Shown: in pieces, positions 8,188 to 16,715 of the stretch | Layout of the letters: every line of letters begins with the position of its first letter | Numbering within the stretch: position 1 is the first letter of the stretch | Source of the DNA: Desulfobacca acetoxidans | Lineage (GTDB): Bacteria; Desulfobacterota; Desulfobaccia; Desulfobaccales; 0-14-0-80-60-11 | NCBI GenBank assembly: GCA_022736495.1 | Contig: DZCR01000032.1 | Span: 1-26,138 of the forward strand | Length of the DNA stretch: 26,138 nucleotides | Direction: 5' to 3' | Made by a program: the position numbers and the translations under genes | The notes under the pieces: generated by a model | The model's input: only the letters and a program-made list of their open reading frames with translations | Database searches by the model: none | Told to the model about the DNA's origin: nothing

Positions 8188-8197
8188 TTGAAAGACC

Positions 8198-8216
8198 GGG
8201 GATACCCTTTATTTTT
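8198..8216 (+). terminator. Weak hairpin plus T-rich tract after the barrel gene
   Basis: Eleven bases after the stop codon, GGG-GATA-CCC (flanked by AAAG and TTT that could extend pairing with a bulge) is followed by TTTATTTTT. The stem is short, so this is a weak intrinsic terminator candidate between two convergent genes. Confidence 0.3.
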
Positions 8217-8652
8217 CTTGAGATAAGGCTGTCTTAACCCTTTCCGGCAACTCCCGGGCCCGCCAGTCGGCGCCTATGGCCACCAGGGTGGCGGCGCCTT
8301 CGGCCAGGAGCTCCCGGCCGGTTTCCGGATAGAATTCAAAGCGGAAAACCACTGCTTTGGAGCGCACCTCCTGGACGCGGGTTTCAATCCGCAGCAGGTC
8401 GCCGTACTGGCTGGGCCGGCGGAAGCGGCCCCAGGCCTCCACGATGGGCAGGCCAAAGCCTTCCGGCACGTTCTTGAAGGTCTCTACGGGCGGCAGGCCC
8501 ACGGCCCGCAGGAACTCTTCGATGGCCCGGTGGCAGTAGCGAAAGTAGCTGACAAAATAGACGATGCCATAGGGGTCAGTGTCCCCGAAGCGCACCCGCA
8601 CCTGGATGCGATGGACGCCGCCTTCCAAAGGCGAGTTCTTTTCCATTGTCAA
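8209..8652 (-). CDS. 4-hydroxybenzoyl-CoA-type (YbgC-like) thioesterase
   Basis: A 147-residue hotdog protein. The N-terminal motif RFGDTDPYGIVYFVSYFRYCHRA matches the 4HBT active-site helix. Asp26 is equivalent to the nucleophile Asp17 of the Pseudomonas 4-hydroxybenzoyl-CoA thioesterase, and the match (FGD-x-DPxGIV) is closer to true 4HBT than to generic YbgC proteins. The rest (EAWGRFRRPSQYGDLLRI, VVFRFEFY, LAEGAATLVAI) follows the fold. It should hydrolyse an aromatic or short acyl-CoA. It lies 31 bases downstream of the flavoprotein-SCP2 gene on the same strand, suggesting co-transcription. The neighbouring aromatic-type outer-membrane barrel, on the opposite strand, may or may not be related. 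Confidence 0.85.
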   Translation of the reverse strand: MTMEKNSPLEGGVHRIQVRVRFGDTDPYGIVYFVSYFRYCHRAIEEFLRAVGLPPVETFKNVPEGFGLPIVEAWGRFRRPSQYGDLLRIETRVQEVRSKAVVFRFEFYPETGRELLAEGAATLVAIGADWRARELPERVKTALSQEK

Positions 8653-8683
8653 TGCTCCAAGCCTGACACCAGCTTGTTTAGGG

Positions 8684-9823
8684 TTAGGTAATAAAAAGGG
8701 TTTTCAGTTTAACCAGCAGGCCCAGGTCGCCCTTGATCCGAAATTGGCCGGAAAGGTAGGCCTGGGTGCCGTCCAGCTCCCCCCGGGAGATAGCCAGCCA
8801 CACCTCTGCGGGGGTCCTGATGAGAAGATTAGGTTTGTCCGCCGGTCCCTCATGGAAAGTGGCTTGCCCGTCAGCAATCACCAGGTGTGCGGTAAAATCT
8901 TCGCTGCCGCTCACATCAAACTGATAGGTGGCGGTGAGACCTGCGGCGGCCGCCTGGTTCAAGGCCCCAGGCATAAGCTCCAGGAGCTCCCGGCAAGTGT
9001 CGGGACCGGCCGAGGGGGACTTAGTCTTGGCAGGGGAAGCCGGGGCGGCAGCCGTTTTCTGCCGGGTTCTGGCTTTAAGTAGGGGCGCCTGCATATCCGG
9101 ATTCTGGAGCGAACGGCTCTGCCCCACATAGGCCTCGAAGCTCTTAAACAGGCCTAGTTCCTCCCAATGCTCGTAGTCTGCCGCCATAGCATCCCGATTT
9201 TCCTTGATCAGTTTGCTCATAAACTGCCAGTAGAGCAGATCCTGGTCCGTAGGGGGATAGCGCCGCTCCCCCTTGACGGCCTGCGCCAAATCTCGGGATA
9301 GGTCCGCGGCCCGGCTCTCCACCGCCTCCCGTCCCAAAAACTCACCCGGGCCCACTGCGATGGCGGTGAACTGTCCCACGGGAAAAGCGCCAAAGGTCCT
9401 CATAACCCGGCCCAGGTAATCGGCTACCCAGGTCTCGCCGTGACCTGCGGAAACGCTCAAGGCCAATCCGGGCTTCCAGTCGCGGCGGGGGCGGTGGCCG
9501 TACCCCAGGGAGCGGTCCAGGAAGGTCTTCATTTGGGCGGTGACATTGAAAAAATAGACCGGAGAGGCCAGGATAACGGCGTCCGCCTCCAGGACCGAGC
9601 GGGCCACCGAATTGTAATCGTCCCGGACCCAGCAGGCCCCCGTTTCCAAACACGTGGCGCACCCGGTGCAAAAGCCGATCTGGTGCTGACTCAGGAAAAT
9701 CTCTTCCAGTTCCAGCCCGGCGCGGGATAAGTTTTCTCCCAGCATAGCCAACATTTGGGAGGTGTTGCCGAAGCCTTCGTGCGGGGAGCCGTTGACGGCC
9801 ACCACCCGGTATGGTTCAGTCAT
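8684..9823 (-). CDS. Iron-sulfur flavoprotein fused to a C-terminal SCP2 sterol-carrier domain
   Basis: The 379-residue protein has two domains. Residues 5-200 are an NADPH-dependent FMN reductase/flavodoxin-like fold starting VVAVNGSPHEGFGNTSQML, with a compact cluster motif C52-x2-C55-x2-C58-x5-C64 (FCTGCATCLETGAC) and ILASPVYFFNVTAQMKTFLDR. This matches iron-sulfur flavoproteins (Isf) that bind FMN and a [4Fe-4S] cluster. A linker rich in Ala, Lys and Pro (about 255-275) leads to residues 280-379, an SCP2-type lipid-binding domain (ELMPGALNQ, DGQATFHEGP, YLSGQFRIKGDLGLLVKL). The start at 9823 has GAGGAGA upstream. An in-frame ATG at 10120 has no site, would add 99 unrelated residues and would overlap the divergent ParB-like gene. 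A flavin/iron-sulfur reductase acting on a hydrophobic ligand held by the SCP2 domain is an inference. Confidence 0.85.
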   Translation of the reverse strand: MTEPYRVVAVNGSPHEGFGNTSQMLAMLGENLSRAGLELEEIFLSQHQIGFCTGCATCLETGACWVRDDYNSVARSVLEADAVILASPVYFFNVTAQMKTFLDRSLGYGHRPRRDWKPGLALSVSAGHGETWVADYLGRVMRTFGAFPVGQFTAIAVGPGEFLGREAVESRAADLSRDLAQAVKGERRYPPTDQDLLYWQFMSKLIKENRDAMAADYEHWEELGLFKSFEAYVGQSRSLQNPDMQAPLLKARTRQKTAAAPASPAKTKSPSAGPDTCRELLELMPGALNQAAAAGLTATYQFDVSGSEDFTAHLVIADGQATFHEGPADKPNLLIRTPAEVWLAISRGELDGTQAYLSGQFRIKGDLGLLVKLKTLFIT

Positions 9824-9967
9824 GACTATCTCCTCTTCCTGCCGTTCTTGTCCTCCTGGGCACGAAAGGCCCGCGGTGGGAACTGCCCATATTGACCGAC
9901 GGCCCCGTCTCAGTATACATATATTTCGGGTTGCTGGCCCCACAATCTTTGCGTATGAGGGAGAAAT

Positions 9968-10942
9968 GTGACTACTGCCATCGTGTTGCAAAAAGTTCCC
10001 CTGGCTCAAATCGACCTGGATGATGTCACCCTGGAGATGGCGGGGACGCCGGATCTGAATCGGTTGAGGGTTTCTCTTGAGGAAGTGGGATTGTTGAACC
10101 CTGCCTGGCTTAAGCCGCAACGGGGCGGGAGCCGCTTTCAGGCGGTTACCGGGACCAGGCGTCTGAAGGTGGCGGCTGAACTGGGGTGGCAGGAGATTAC
10201 GGCCCGCCTGCTGCCCCAGAGCACGCCCGATTTTTACTGCCTGTTAGTGCATCTTTTCGACAATGCCTTTACCCGGGGGTTCAACCTTTGGGAGCAGGCC
10301 ACCCTGGCCACCCGGCTTCTGGAACATAGTGACCGGGATACGGTCGCAACCAAGTATCTGCCGTACCTGGGCCTCCCTCCTTCCCACGCGCATCTGGCGC
10401 GCCTGCTCAAGGCGGCCACCTTGAAGCCGCCGTGGCCGCTGTTGTTGGCGCACGGCCGCCTGGCCCTGACTGCCGCAGCCGTGCTGGCCGACTGGGACCC
10501 GAAGGACCGGGCCGCGGCCGGGCCTTTCCTCGAGGGCTTACGGCTGAGCCAGAGCAAACAAGAAGAATTTCTGGAACAGGTCGCTCTTTTGGCCCGGCGG
10601 GAAGGGCTTACCCCGGCAGGCATCCTGGCCAAAGACGATCTCCTCCTGGCCCTAACCGATCCCGACCGTACTCCTCAGGAGAGGGCGGAGGGCGTACGGC
10701 GGCACCTGTACCGCTGGTTTTATCCCCGCCTGAGCGCGGCGCGCGAGTCCTTCGAGACCGCTTTGGGCAAGCTGGGGTGGAAGCGCCTCCCCCGCATCCG
10801 CCTTACCCCCCCTGCCGCGTTTGAGGGCCCCGATTTCCACCTGGAAATCAAATTCCGGGACGCCCCGGAGCTGCACCAGCTTTTGGCCGAAATTGACCGC
10901 TTGAGCCGACAGGAAGACTTCACCGACTTAACCAGCCATTAA
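9968..10942 (+). CDS. ParB-like nuclease/partition-domain protein
   Basis: This 324-residue protein has an N-terminal ParB-like domain: VPLAQIDLDD, LRVSLEEVGLLNPAWLKPQ, and GTRRLKVAAELGW (residues 62-74) in place of the canonical GERRxRA box. TRGFNLWEQATLATRLL, corresponding to the NPIEEA region, and a predicted helical segment (residues 110-200) follow. The C-terminal 120 residues are not recognised. The start is GTG because the overlapping ATG two bases earlier runs straight into TGA, and GAGGGAG lies four bases upstream. There is no parA neighbour and no parS-like repeat nearby, so it is probably not the chromosomal partition ParB but an orphan DNA-binding or nucleotide-binding paralogue. 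It is divergent from the flavoprotein-SCP2 gene, with 144 bases between. Confidence 0.75.
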   Translation: MTTAIVLQKVPLAQIDLDDVTLEMAGTPDLNRLRVSLEEVGLLNPAWLKPQRGGSRFQAVTGTRRLKVAAELGWQEITARLLPQSTPDFYCLLVHLFDNAFTRGFNLWEQATLATRLLEHSDRDTVATKYLPYLGLPPSHAHLARLLKAATLKPPWPLLLAHGRLALTAAAVLADWDPKDRAAAGPFLEGLRLSQSKQEEFLEQVALLARREGLTPAGILAKDDLLLALTDPDRTPQERAEGVRRHLYRWFYPRLSAARESFETALGKLGWKRLPRIRLTPPAAFEGPDFHLEIKFRDAPELHQLLAEIDRLSRQEDFTDLTSH

Positions 10943-10973
10943 GCGCAGTTAACCGTAGCCAGAGAAAACTACA

Positions 10974-11001
10974 TTGACATTATTTGCCGTTGAGTTATGA
11001 T
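10974..11001 (+). promoter_or_regulatory. Sigma70-type promoter of the phosphoesterase gene
   Basis: TTGACA at 10974-10979 (perfect -35) is followed after 16 bases by TATGAT at 10996-11001 (five of six to TATAAT). It lies 52 bases upstream of the ATG of the metallophosphoesterase gene in an otherwise A/T-rich gap. Confidence 0.65.
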
Positions 11002-11053
11002 GGCTATAAAGTTGTTATAAATTTACAAATATAAACAGCCGGAGGATAGTCAG

Positions 11054-12370
11054 ATGCTCGTATTTATCAGTGACCTGCATTTCGTGGACGGTTCCGCCGG
11101 TCAGCACAATCTTCCCTCCCGGGCGTTCGAGTATTTTTTCGACGATCTGAAGGCTATCGCCACCAAACCCAGTAATCATATCCAGGAAATCAAGCTTGTT
11201 CTGCTGGGGGACATCTTTGATCTTTTACGCACCGAAAACTGGTTTGGTTACCCGGCGGACGAGAGGCCCTGGGGAACTAATGAGCATGCTCTTGAAGTCC
11301 ATGCCCTCACGCTCTTTGATTACATCACCGAACATCCCGAGAATAGCCGGACCTTCCGGTTATTCCGTCAAGGAATGGCTGATTTGCAGGCGCAATGCGG
11401 TCTGGCCATGGAGCCCAGGTTGTTTTATCTGCCGGGCAACCACGACCGTCTGGTCAACCGGTACCAAAGTTTAAGGAAAAAAGTCTGCGACTGCCTGGGG
11501 ATACCGTCTGTCGGGCACGATCCGATGAACCTCTTTCCCCATACCTATGCGGACCCAGCATATGGGGTCTTCGCGCGCCACGGCCATGAGTTCGATAAGT
11601 ATAACTACGAGGGCGGCAGCGCTTATACTGAGCTGGATTATCAGCGGGTGCCCATTGGCGACCCCATCACTACTGAGCTGGTGGCGCGGCTACCCTACGC
11701 CCTGGGTCGGCGCCTGGAAGGCGTGACCTGGCTTACCCCTGACGAAAAGGCCAACATCACAAGAAATTTCCAGGAAATTGAAAATGTCCGGCCCCTGTCG
11801 TCAGTTATCGAGTGGCTCCTCTACCAGGTGCAGCAAACCCGGATCCTGAAAGAAATTATTGAGGACACGGTGGAGGAGGTTGTCGATTATTTTGACGCTC
11901 TGGATTTTGTGCAGAAGTGGTATGACCGACACGACAAGTGGACCGAATGGCGGGACGAGGCTGACAAAATCCAGGCCTTTCTCTTCCTTTTGCGGCATTT
12001 CAAGCTTGATCGCACCGAAAAGTTATGGGAACTGGTCATGCAGGCCAAGGACTATTTTATCAAGGACGACCTCCTGGCAGCCGCTCCCCAGGAATTCAGG
12101 CAGATTGACAACAATACCCGTTACGTGGTCTATGGTCATACGCACGATCCCCTAATTTCGGCAGTGATGAGCCAACCGGCTTCTCCGGCTCCCTTGGAGA
12201 AAATCTATCTGAACACCGGCACCTGGCGGGGCCGCCACTTCAAGTCCACGCAAGACAATTCGTTCATCCCCTGGAAGAACATGACCTATGTCATCTTCTA
12301 CCGGGAAGGGGAACGGGCAAATCCTTTCCCGGTGTTCGAAACCTGGACCGGGAGCCTGAAGACCATTTAG
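11054..12370 (+). CDS. Calcineurin-like metallophosphoesterase with a large helical insert
   Basis: The 438-residue protein carries all five metallophosphoesterase motifs: SDLHF (Asp7, His9), LLGDIFD (Asp53, Asp56), LPGNHD (Asn129, His130), ARHGHEFD (His176, His178) and VYGHTHDP (361-364). It therefore should bind two divalent metals and hydrolyse a phosphoester. The order resembles the LpxH/UDP-2,3-diacylglucosamine hydrolase branch, but that family is about 240 residues. Here roughly 180 residues, largely charged and helical (about 185-350), separate the fourth and fifth motifs. The substrate is unknown. GGAGGA upstream of the ATG and the promoter at 10974 support the start. No signal peptide is seen, so it is probably cytoplasmic. 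Confidence 0.85.
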   Translation: MLVFISDLHFVDGSAGQHNLPSRAFEYFFDDLKAIATKPSNHIQEIKLVLLGDIFDLLRTENWFGYPADERPWGTNEHALEVHALTLFDYITEHPENSRTFRLFRQGMADLQAQCGLAMEPRLFYLPGNHDRLVNRYQSLRKKVCDCLGIPSVGHDPMNLFPHTYADPAYGVFARHGHEFDKYNYEGGSAYTELDYQRVPIGDPITTELVARLPYALGRRLEGVTWLTPDEKANITRNFQEIENVRPLSSVIEWLLYQVQQTRILKEIIEDTVEEVVDYFDALDFVQKWYDRHDKWTEWRDEADKIQAFLFLLRHFKLDRTEKLWELVMQAKDYFIKDDLLAAAPQEFRQIDNNTRYVVYGHTHDPLISAVMSQPASPAPLEKIYLNTGTWRGRHFKSTQDNSFIPWKNMTYVIFYREGERANPFPVFETWTGSLKTI

Positions 12371-12621
12371 GCGCCCACCCTTCCGCAGAAAGTCCCGGAC
12401 GCCCCTTCTGACGATTTTGGGTCCGAAGCCAATCATCCTTGCAATTGGCCTGGGCATACTTATCTTTTTAGCCATTATGTGTGAATGGCCTATGGCAGGG
12501 CCAGGGGTGCGCTCTTATTACTCGGAGCAAAAATCAAATCCTTTTTACCGACACGGGGATGAGGAAAAAACTATTTTGCCCTTAAAAAAAATGAATAGCT
12601 CATCCAGTAAAGGAGTTTGCC
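12371..12621. other. Intergenic gap between phosphoesterase and yyaL
   Basis: About 250 bases without a convincing gene. A possible but poor promoter is TTGCAA, 16 bases, TATCTT near 12438-12465 on the plus strand. A short hydrophobic frame from a TTG at 12417 has no ribosome binding site and overlaps yyaL. Confidence 0.3.
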
Positions 12622-14700
12622 ATGTCAGATCAAGACCGGAAGCCCAACCGTCTCATTGATACGACCAGCCCCTACCTCCAGCAGCACGCCTATAATCCGG
12701 TAAATTGGTACCCCTGGGGGCCGGAGGCTTTAGAACGGGCCCGCCGGGAAGACAAGCCCATCTTCCTGAGCATCGGCTACTCCACCTGCCATTGGTGCCA
12801 TGTCATGGCTCATGAGACCTTTGAAAATTCGGCCATCGCGGCCATTATGAATGAAAACTTCATCAATATCAAACTGGACCGGGAAGAGCGCCCCGACCTG
12901 GATGAGACCTATATGAACGCGGTCCAGGTGCTCACCGGCCACGGCGGCTGGCCGCTGAGCGTCTTTCTCAGCCCGGATCTGAAGCCATTTTACGGCGGCA
13001 CCTATTTTCCCCCCGAAGACCGGGGCGGCCTGCCGGGATTTTCCCGCCTGCTGCTGGCTCTCAGCCAGGCCTACCAGCAGAATCGCGAGCAATTGACCAC
13101 CCTCTCCCTTAAGGTGGAAAGCCACCTGCAGCGTCTGGGCGAAGCCGCGGGGGCCGGGGGCGATCCCACCCGGGAGGCCGTGGCGGAGGCGGCGCAGCGC
13201 CTGGTGCAGGATTTCGACCCGGTGCACGGCGGCCTGGGGAACGCCCCCAAGTTTCCCCGCGCTTTAGAACTGGAATTTCTGTTGCTCTCTTATCACCTGG
13301 CCAGGGAAAGCCAAGTTCTGGATAAGTTGTCATTAAGTTTAGAGAAAATGGCCCGGGGAGGCATCTACGATCAGTTGGGCGGAGGCTTTCACCGCTACAG
13401 CGTGGACTCAGCCTGGGTGGTGCCCCATTTTGAGAAGATGCTCTATGACAACGCCCTTTTGCCGCCCCTCTACCTGACGCACGCTCAGCTCACCGGCAGC
13501 GCCTGGTCCCGGCGTATCGCCCGGGAGACCCTGGATTTCATCCTGCGGGATATGCTAGCCCCCGAAGGCGGCTTTTATGCGGCCTGGGATGCGGACAGCG
13601 AGGGGGTGGAGGGCAAATACTACGTCTGGAGCCTGGAGGAAGTGGAGCGCCTCGCGGGTCCCGGGGCCGCGCCCCTGGTGACCGCGGCCTTGGGGGTGAC
13701 CCAGGAGGGCAATTTTGAAGGCGCCAACATCTTGACGCGGCCTTGGTCCCGGGAAGATTTGGCAGCGCGCTTTTCCATGGAGCCGAAAAAAGCGGAACAA
13801 ATCTTGACTGACGCCATGGAGCGCCTGCACCAGGAGCGGGGCAAGCGGGTCCCCCCCCACCGGGATGAGAAGATCATTGCCTCCTGGAACGGACTGGCGA
13901 TCTCGGCCCTGGCGCGGGGCACGCAGGTCCTGGGAGACCGGCGCTATCTAAAGGCCGCGGTTCGGGCAGCCCGGTTCATCTTGCAGGAGCTGTTCCGGGA
14001 CCATACCCTTTTCCGCATCTGGGCTGCGGGCCGGAGCAGCGTGCCGGGTTTCTCGGAAGATTATGTCATCTTCGCCAATGCTCTTTTAGACCTGTACGAG
14101 ACCGATTTCGAGCCCGCCTGGGTGCAGGAGGCTCAGCGCCTGATGGCCCTTATGGACGAGAAGTTTTTAGACCCTGCCGACGGCACCTATTTTTACGTGG
14201 ATCGGGAGCAAGAGAGCCCCCTGGTGCGTTCCAAGAGCATCTATGACCAGGTCCTGCCTTCGGGGAACTCCATGGCGGCCCGGGTGAGTTTCCGGCTGTA
14301 CCGCTTGACGGAGCAAGGGCAGTACCAGGAACGGGCCCAGGCGATCATCCGGCAGTTCCAGACCCAGGCGCAACAAAACCCCTGGGGTTTTGCCCATCTC
14401 TGGACGGTCCAGGCTCTGGCCCTTACCCCGCCCCTGGACCTCACCCTGGTGGGTGACCCAGGGGACTCCCGGACCCAAGCCCTGGTTCGGGCGGCTAACA
14501 GCAGCTATCTGCCGGAACGGCGCTTGGTCCTGAAAGATCCGCACAAGAGCGGCGCCCTGGAAAAACTCTTGCCCTGGACGGGAGCCTACAGCCAGCCGGG
14601 CGAGGAGCCGGTGGCCTATCTCTGTCGGGATTTTACCTGCCTGCCAGCCATCAGCGATCCTGCAGAGTTAGTCATGAAAATGGCTGGGGCTAAAACTTAA
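12622..14700 (+). CDS. yyaL: Thioredoxin-fold protein of the YyaL/DUF255 (SPATA20) family
   Basis: A 692-residue protein of normal family length. The N-terminal thioredoxin-like domain has the diagnostic [24 protein letters not shown] and the motif STCHWCHVM (Cys56, Cys59), then [14 protein letters not shown] and [23 protein letters not shown]. The remaining about 480 residues form the (alpha/alpha)6 barrel resembling glycosidases and epimerases ([60 protein letters not shown]). The family is found from bacteria to mammals and its biochemical function is still unclear. GGAG seven bases before the ATG supports the start. No export signal is seen. Confidence 0.93.
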   Translation: MSDQDRKPNRLIDTTSPYLQQHAYNPVNWYPWGPEALERARREDKPIFLSIGYSTCHWCHVMAHETFENSAIAAIMNENFINIKLDREERPDLDETYMNAVQVLTGHGGWPLSVFLSPDLKPFYGGTYFPPEDRGGLPGFSRLLLALSQAYQQNREQLTTLSLKVESHLQRLGEAAGAGGDPTREAVAEAAQRLVQDFDPVHGGLGNAPKFPRALELEFLLLSYHLARESQVLDKLSLSLEKMARGGIYDQLGGGFHRYSVDSAWVVPHFEKMLYDNALLPPLYLTHAQLTGSAWSRRIARETLDFILRDMLAPEGGFYAAWDADSEGVEGKYYVWSLEEVERLAGPGAAPLVTAALGVTQEGNFEGANILTRPWSREDLAARFSMEPKKAEQILTDAMERLHQERGKRVPPHRDEKIIASWNGLAISALARGTQVLGDRRYLKAAVRAARFILQELFRDHTLFRIWAAGRSSVPGFSEDYVIFANALLDLYETDFEPAWVQEAQRLMALMDEKFLDPADGTYFYVDREQESPLVRSKSIYDQVLPSGNSMAARVSFRLYRLTEQGQYQERAQAIIRQFQTQAQQNPWGFAHLWTVQALALTPPLDLTLVGDPGDSRTQALVRAANSSYLPERRLVLKDPHKSGALEKLLPWTGAYSQPGEEPVAYLCRDFTCLPAISDPAELVMKMAGAKT

Positions 14701-14711
14701 TTAATCCTTAG

Positions 14712-14726
14712 GCCTGGTCCCCAGGC
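14712..14726 (+). other. Perfect 6-bp hairpin just after yyaL
   Basis: GCCTGG-TCC-CCAGGC is a perfect inverted repeat starting 12 bases after the yyaL stop. No T-run follows, so it is not a standard intrinsic terminator, but it may stabilise the transcript end. Confidence 0.35.
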
Positions 14727-14893
14727 GGCCTCTGCTGCGCTATCTCACCCGCCCAGCCGTTCCAGCTGTTTTCCGCTATCTGAACAATATTCCTTCTATA
14801 AGTATTGAGAAGTATTACTATAAAATTTTTGCGTCAGGCTTGATTAAGAAAAATCTGTGCCTTATTGTAAATAATAAAGAGGAGGGAGTTGCT

Positions 14894-15226
14894 ATGGCAA
14901 GGCGTATGCGGTGGCTTATAATCGCGGTTTTCTTGGGATCAGGCTTGACCTGGAATCCGGTTACGGCGTTGGCGCAAGGTCAACAAATTTTTAACGATAA
15001 GTGTGCTATGTGTCATGGGGCCGATGGTAGAGGTAATGGCCCCGCAGCAGCCGCCCTCAGTCCTCCTCCGGCGGATTTCAACACTGCGTCCTTCTGGCAA
15101 AGTACCAGCAGAGCCAGGATGGTTGAAACCATCGAGAACGGCCGCGGCCAGATGCCTGCCTTCGATTTGAGCTCAAGCCAGATTAACGCAGTGATCAATT
15201 ACATTACTGAAACTTTCAAGCCCTGA
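14894..15226 (+). CDS. Periplasmic monohaem cytochrome c
   Basis: A 110-residue class I-like cytochrome c. The signal peptide is MARRMRWLIIAVFLGSGLTW through ALA, with cleavage at about residue 27. The haem motif is CAMCH (Cys37, Cys40, His41), followed by GADGRGNGP and PPPADF as in many small cytochromes. A methionine in GRGQMPAFD (about residue 86) is the likely sixth ligand. The start at 14894 has GAGGAGGGAG upstream and yields a clean signal peptide, whereas an upstream in-frame ATG at 14840 would add 18 residues and spoil it. It is the first gene of a three-gene cluster with the cytochrome-porin and the membrane cytochrome, so it is a good candidate for the periplasmic carrier between them. 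Confidence 0.9.
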   Translation: MARRMRWLIIAVFLGSGLTWNPVTALAQGQQIFNDKCAMCHGADGRGNGPAAAALSPPPADFNTASFWQSTSRARMVETIENGRGQMPAFDLSSSQINAVINYITETFKP

Positions 15227-15313
15227 TATTCAACAAAAGCCGTAACAGCTAAAGGAGGCAGGCACAGCCGGGTTGGGGAAGCCTTAGAGAAACCATCGGA
15301 GGAGGGCGAAGAG

Positions 15314-16672
15314 ATGCGTGGATCAAGATTTTTTGGGGTAACGAGGCTGATGCTCTTGATGGCTGGGCTAGGTCTAGGGGGCTGGGTAACCCAAGCCTGG
15401 GCGGTTCCCAGTTTTGCCCGACAGACCGGCATGAGCTGTACGGCTTGTCACACCGTCTGGCCGGAATTAACTCCCTTAGGCAGAACCTTTAAGCTCACCG
15501 GCTACACGATGAGCAAAAGTGAGAAGAAATATCAATTTCCACCGCCTCTGGCAGGCAACTTCCAGGCCTCTTTTACCCATACCGGCACGCCGCAACCTCC
15601 CGGAAGCGCGCCCTTTAATTCAGCCGGAAATGACAATGTTAATCTTCCCCAACATGCCAGCGTGTATTATGCTGGCAAGATCTACGATAAATTAGGAGCA
15701 TTCGCACAGTTCAGCTTTAATGGGGTCAGTAACGCTTTCTTTATCAACAATACTGATATCCGGTTTGCCAACACCACCAAGTTACACGATAAGCAACTGA
15801 TATACGGCATCTCTTTTAATAATAACCCTACGGTGCAAGATGTTTGGAATTCTACCCCGGTCTGGGGGTTTCCTTATGCTTCCTCCAGCGTCGCCCCCAC
15901 CCCGGCTGCGGCTGCGGTGATTGACGGCAGCCTGGGGTCACAGGTGGGCGGACTGGGGATCTACGCCTATTGGAACAATCTGATCTACGGAGAGGTGAAT
16001 TTCTACCGGACCGCGGCCAACAGTTACCCGCAATTTTTGAGCGCCGGCACCCATGTGGACAGTATAGTTGACGGGGTTGCACCTTACTGGCGTCTGTATC
16101 TCCAACACCAGATGGGCAAGCACACCTTCATGTTGGGGCACTACGGCATGGTGACCAACATCTTCCCCGCTGGCCAGACCCGGGGCGATAGCGACCTGTT
16201 CACGGATATCGCCTTTGATGCCCAATATCAATACATTACCAAAAAGCACAAGTTTTCTCTGGAGGCTACCTGGATCCATGAAATCCAGGACTGGTCCGCC
16301 AGTTTCGCCCTGGGCAACACTGCCGGCCGCTTCAACAATCTGGACACTGCGCGCTTTAATATCAACTACTATTATTGGAGCCGCTACGGCACGTTCGGGG
16401 GTACGGTGGCCTACTTCAATACTTTCGGAGGACGGGACCGGGTCCTCTATGCTCCGGATCCGGTGAGTGGCAGCAGAAACGGCCTCCCCAACAGTAGCGG
16501 GGTCATTCTGCAAGCGCAATACCTGCCGCCCATCTGGGAGCGGCGCACGAAAATCGTGGTGCAATACGTCATCTACAATCAGTTCAACGGCGCGTCCAAT
16601 AACTATGACGGCTCCGGCCGGTCGGCCAGCGACAATAACACGCTTTATTTGCTGGTCTGGCAGATGTTTTAA
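15314..16672 (+). CDS. Cyc2-like fused monohaem cytochrome/outer-membrane beta-barrel
   Basis: The 452-residue protein has a signal peptide ending AWA (residue 30). The mature N-terminus is VPSFARQTGMSCTACHTVWP, with haem-binding Cys42-x2-Cys45-His46, and continues ELTPLGRTFKLTGYT. The remaining about 370 residues alternate aromatic and polar residues in strand-like segments (HASVYYAGKIYDKLGAFAQF, GGLGIYAYWNNLIYGEVNFYR, YWRLYLQHQMGKHTFMLGHYG) and end in a C-terminal Phe (LYLLVWQMF), the classic outer-membrane assembly signal. One haem inside a porin is the architecture of Cyc2, the Fe(II)-oxidising outer-membrane cytochrome, and the FARQTG-CxxCH-GRxFKxxGY pattern resembles it. Related proteins exist in organisms with no known iron oxidation, so the substrate is open. 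GGAGGAGG precedes the start. Confidence 0.82.
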   Translation: MRGSRFFGVTRLMLLMAGLGLGGWVTQAWAVPSFARQTGMSCTACHTVWPELTPLGRTFKLTGYTMSKSEKKYQFPPPLAGNFQASFTHTGTPQPPGSAPFNSAGNDNVNLPQHASVYYAGKIYDKLGAFAQFSFNGVSNAFFINNTDIRFANTTKLHDKQLIYGISFNNNPTVQDVWNSTPVWGFPYASSSVAPTPAAAAVIDGSLGSQVGGLGIYAYWNNLIYGEVNFYRTAANSYPQFLSAGTHVDSIVDGVAPYWRLYLQHQMGKHTFMLGHYGMVTNIFPAGQTRGDSDLFTDIAFDAQYQYITKKHKFSLEATWIHEIQDWSASFALGNTAGRFNNLDTARFNINYYYWSRYGTFGGTVAYFNTFGGRDRVLYAPDPVSGSRNGLPNSSGVILQAQYLPPIWERRTKIVVQYVIYNQFNGASNNYDGSGRSASDNNTLYLLVWQMF

Positions 16673-16715
16673 GAAAAATTAGCAGGTCCATTCCCTGCGC
16701 CGAAGGAAAATTAAC

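Noticed and set aside
9824..10120. N-terminal extension of the flavoprotein-SCP2 gene to an ATG at 10120
   Set aside because: The extension encodes no recognisable sequence, overlaps the divergent ParB-like gene and lacks a ribosome binding site, while the start at 9823 has GAGGAGA and begins exactly at family homology.
12417..12659. Hydrophobic 80-codon frame from a TTG upstream of yyaL
   Set aside because: It has no ribosome binding site, overlaps the start of yyaL, ends in a frame-shadow of that gene, and matches no known family. The hydrophobic stretch may be fortuitous.
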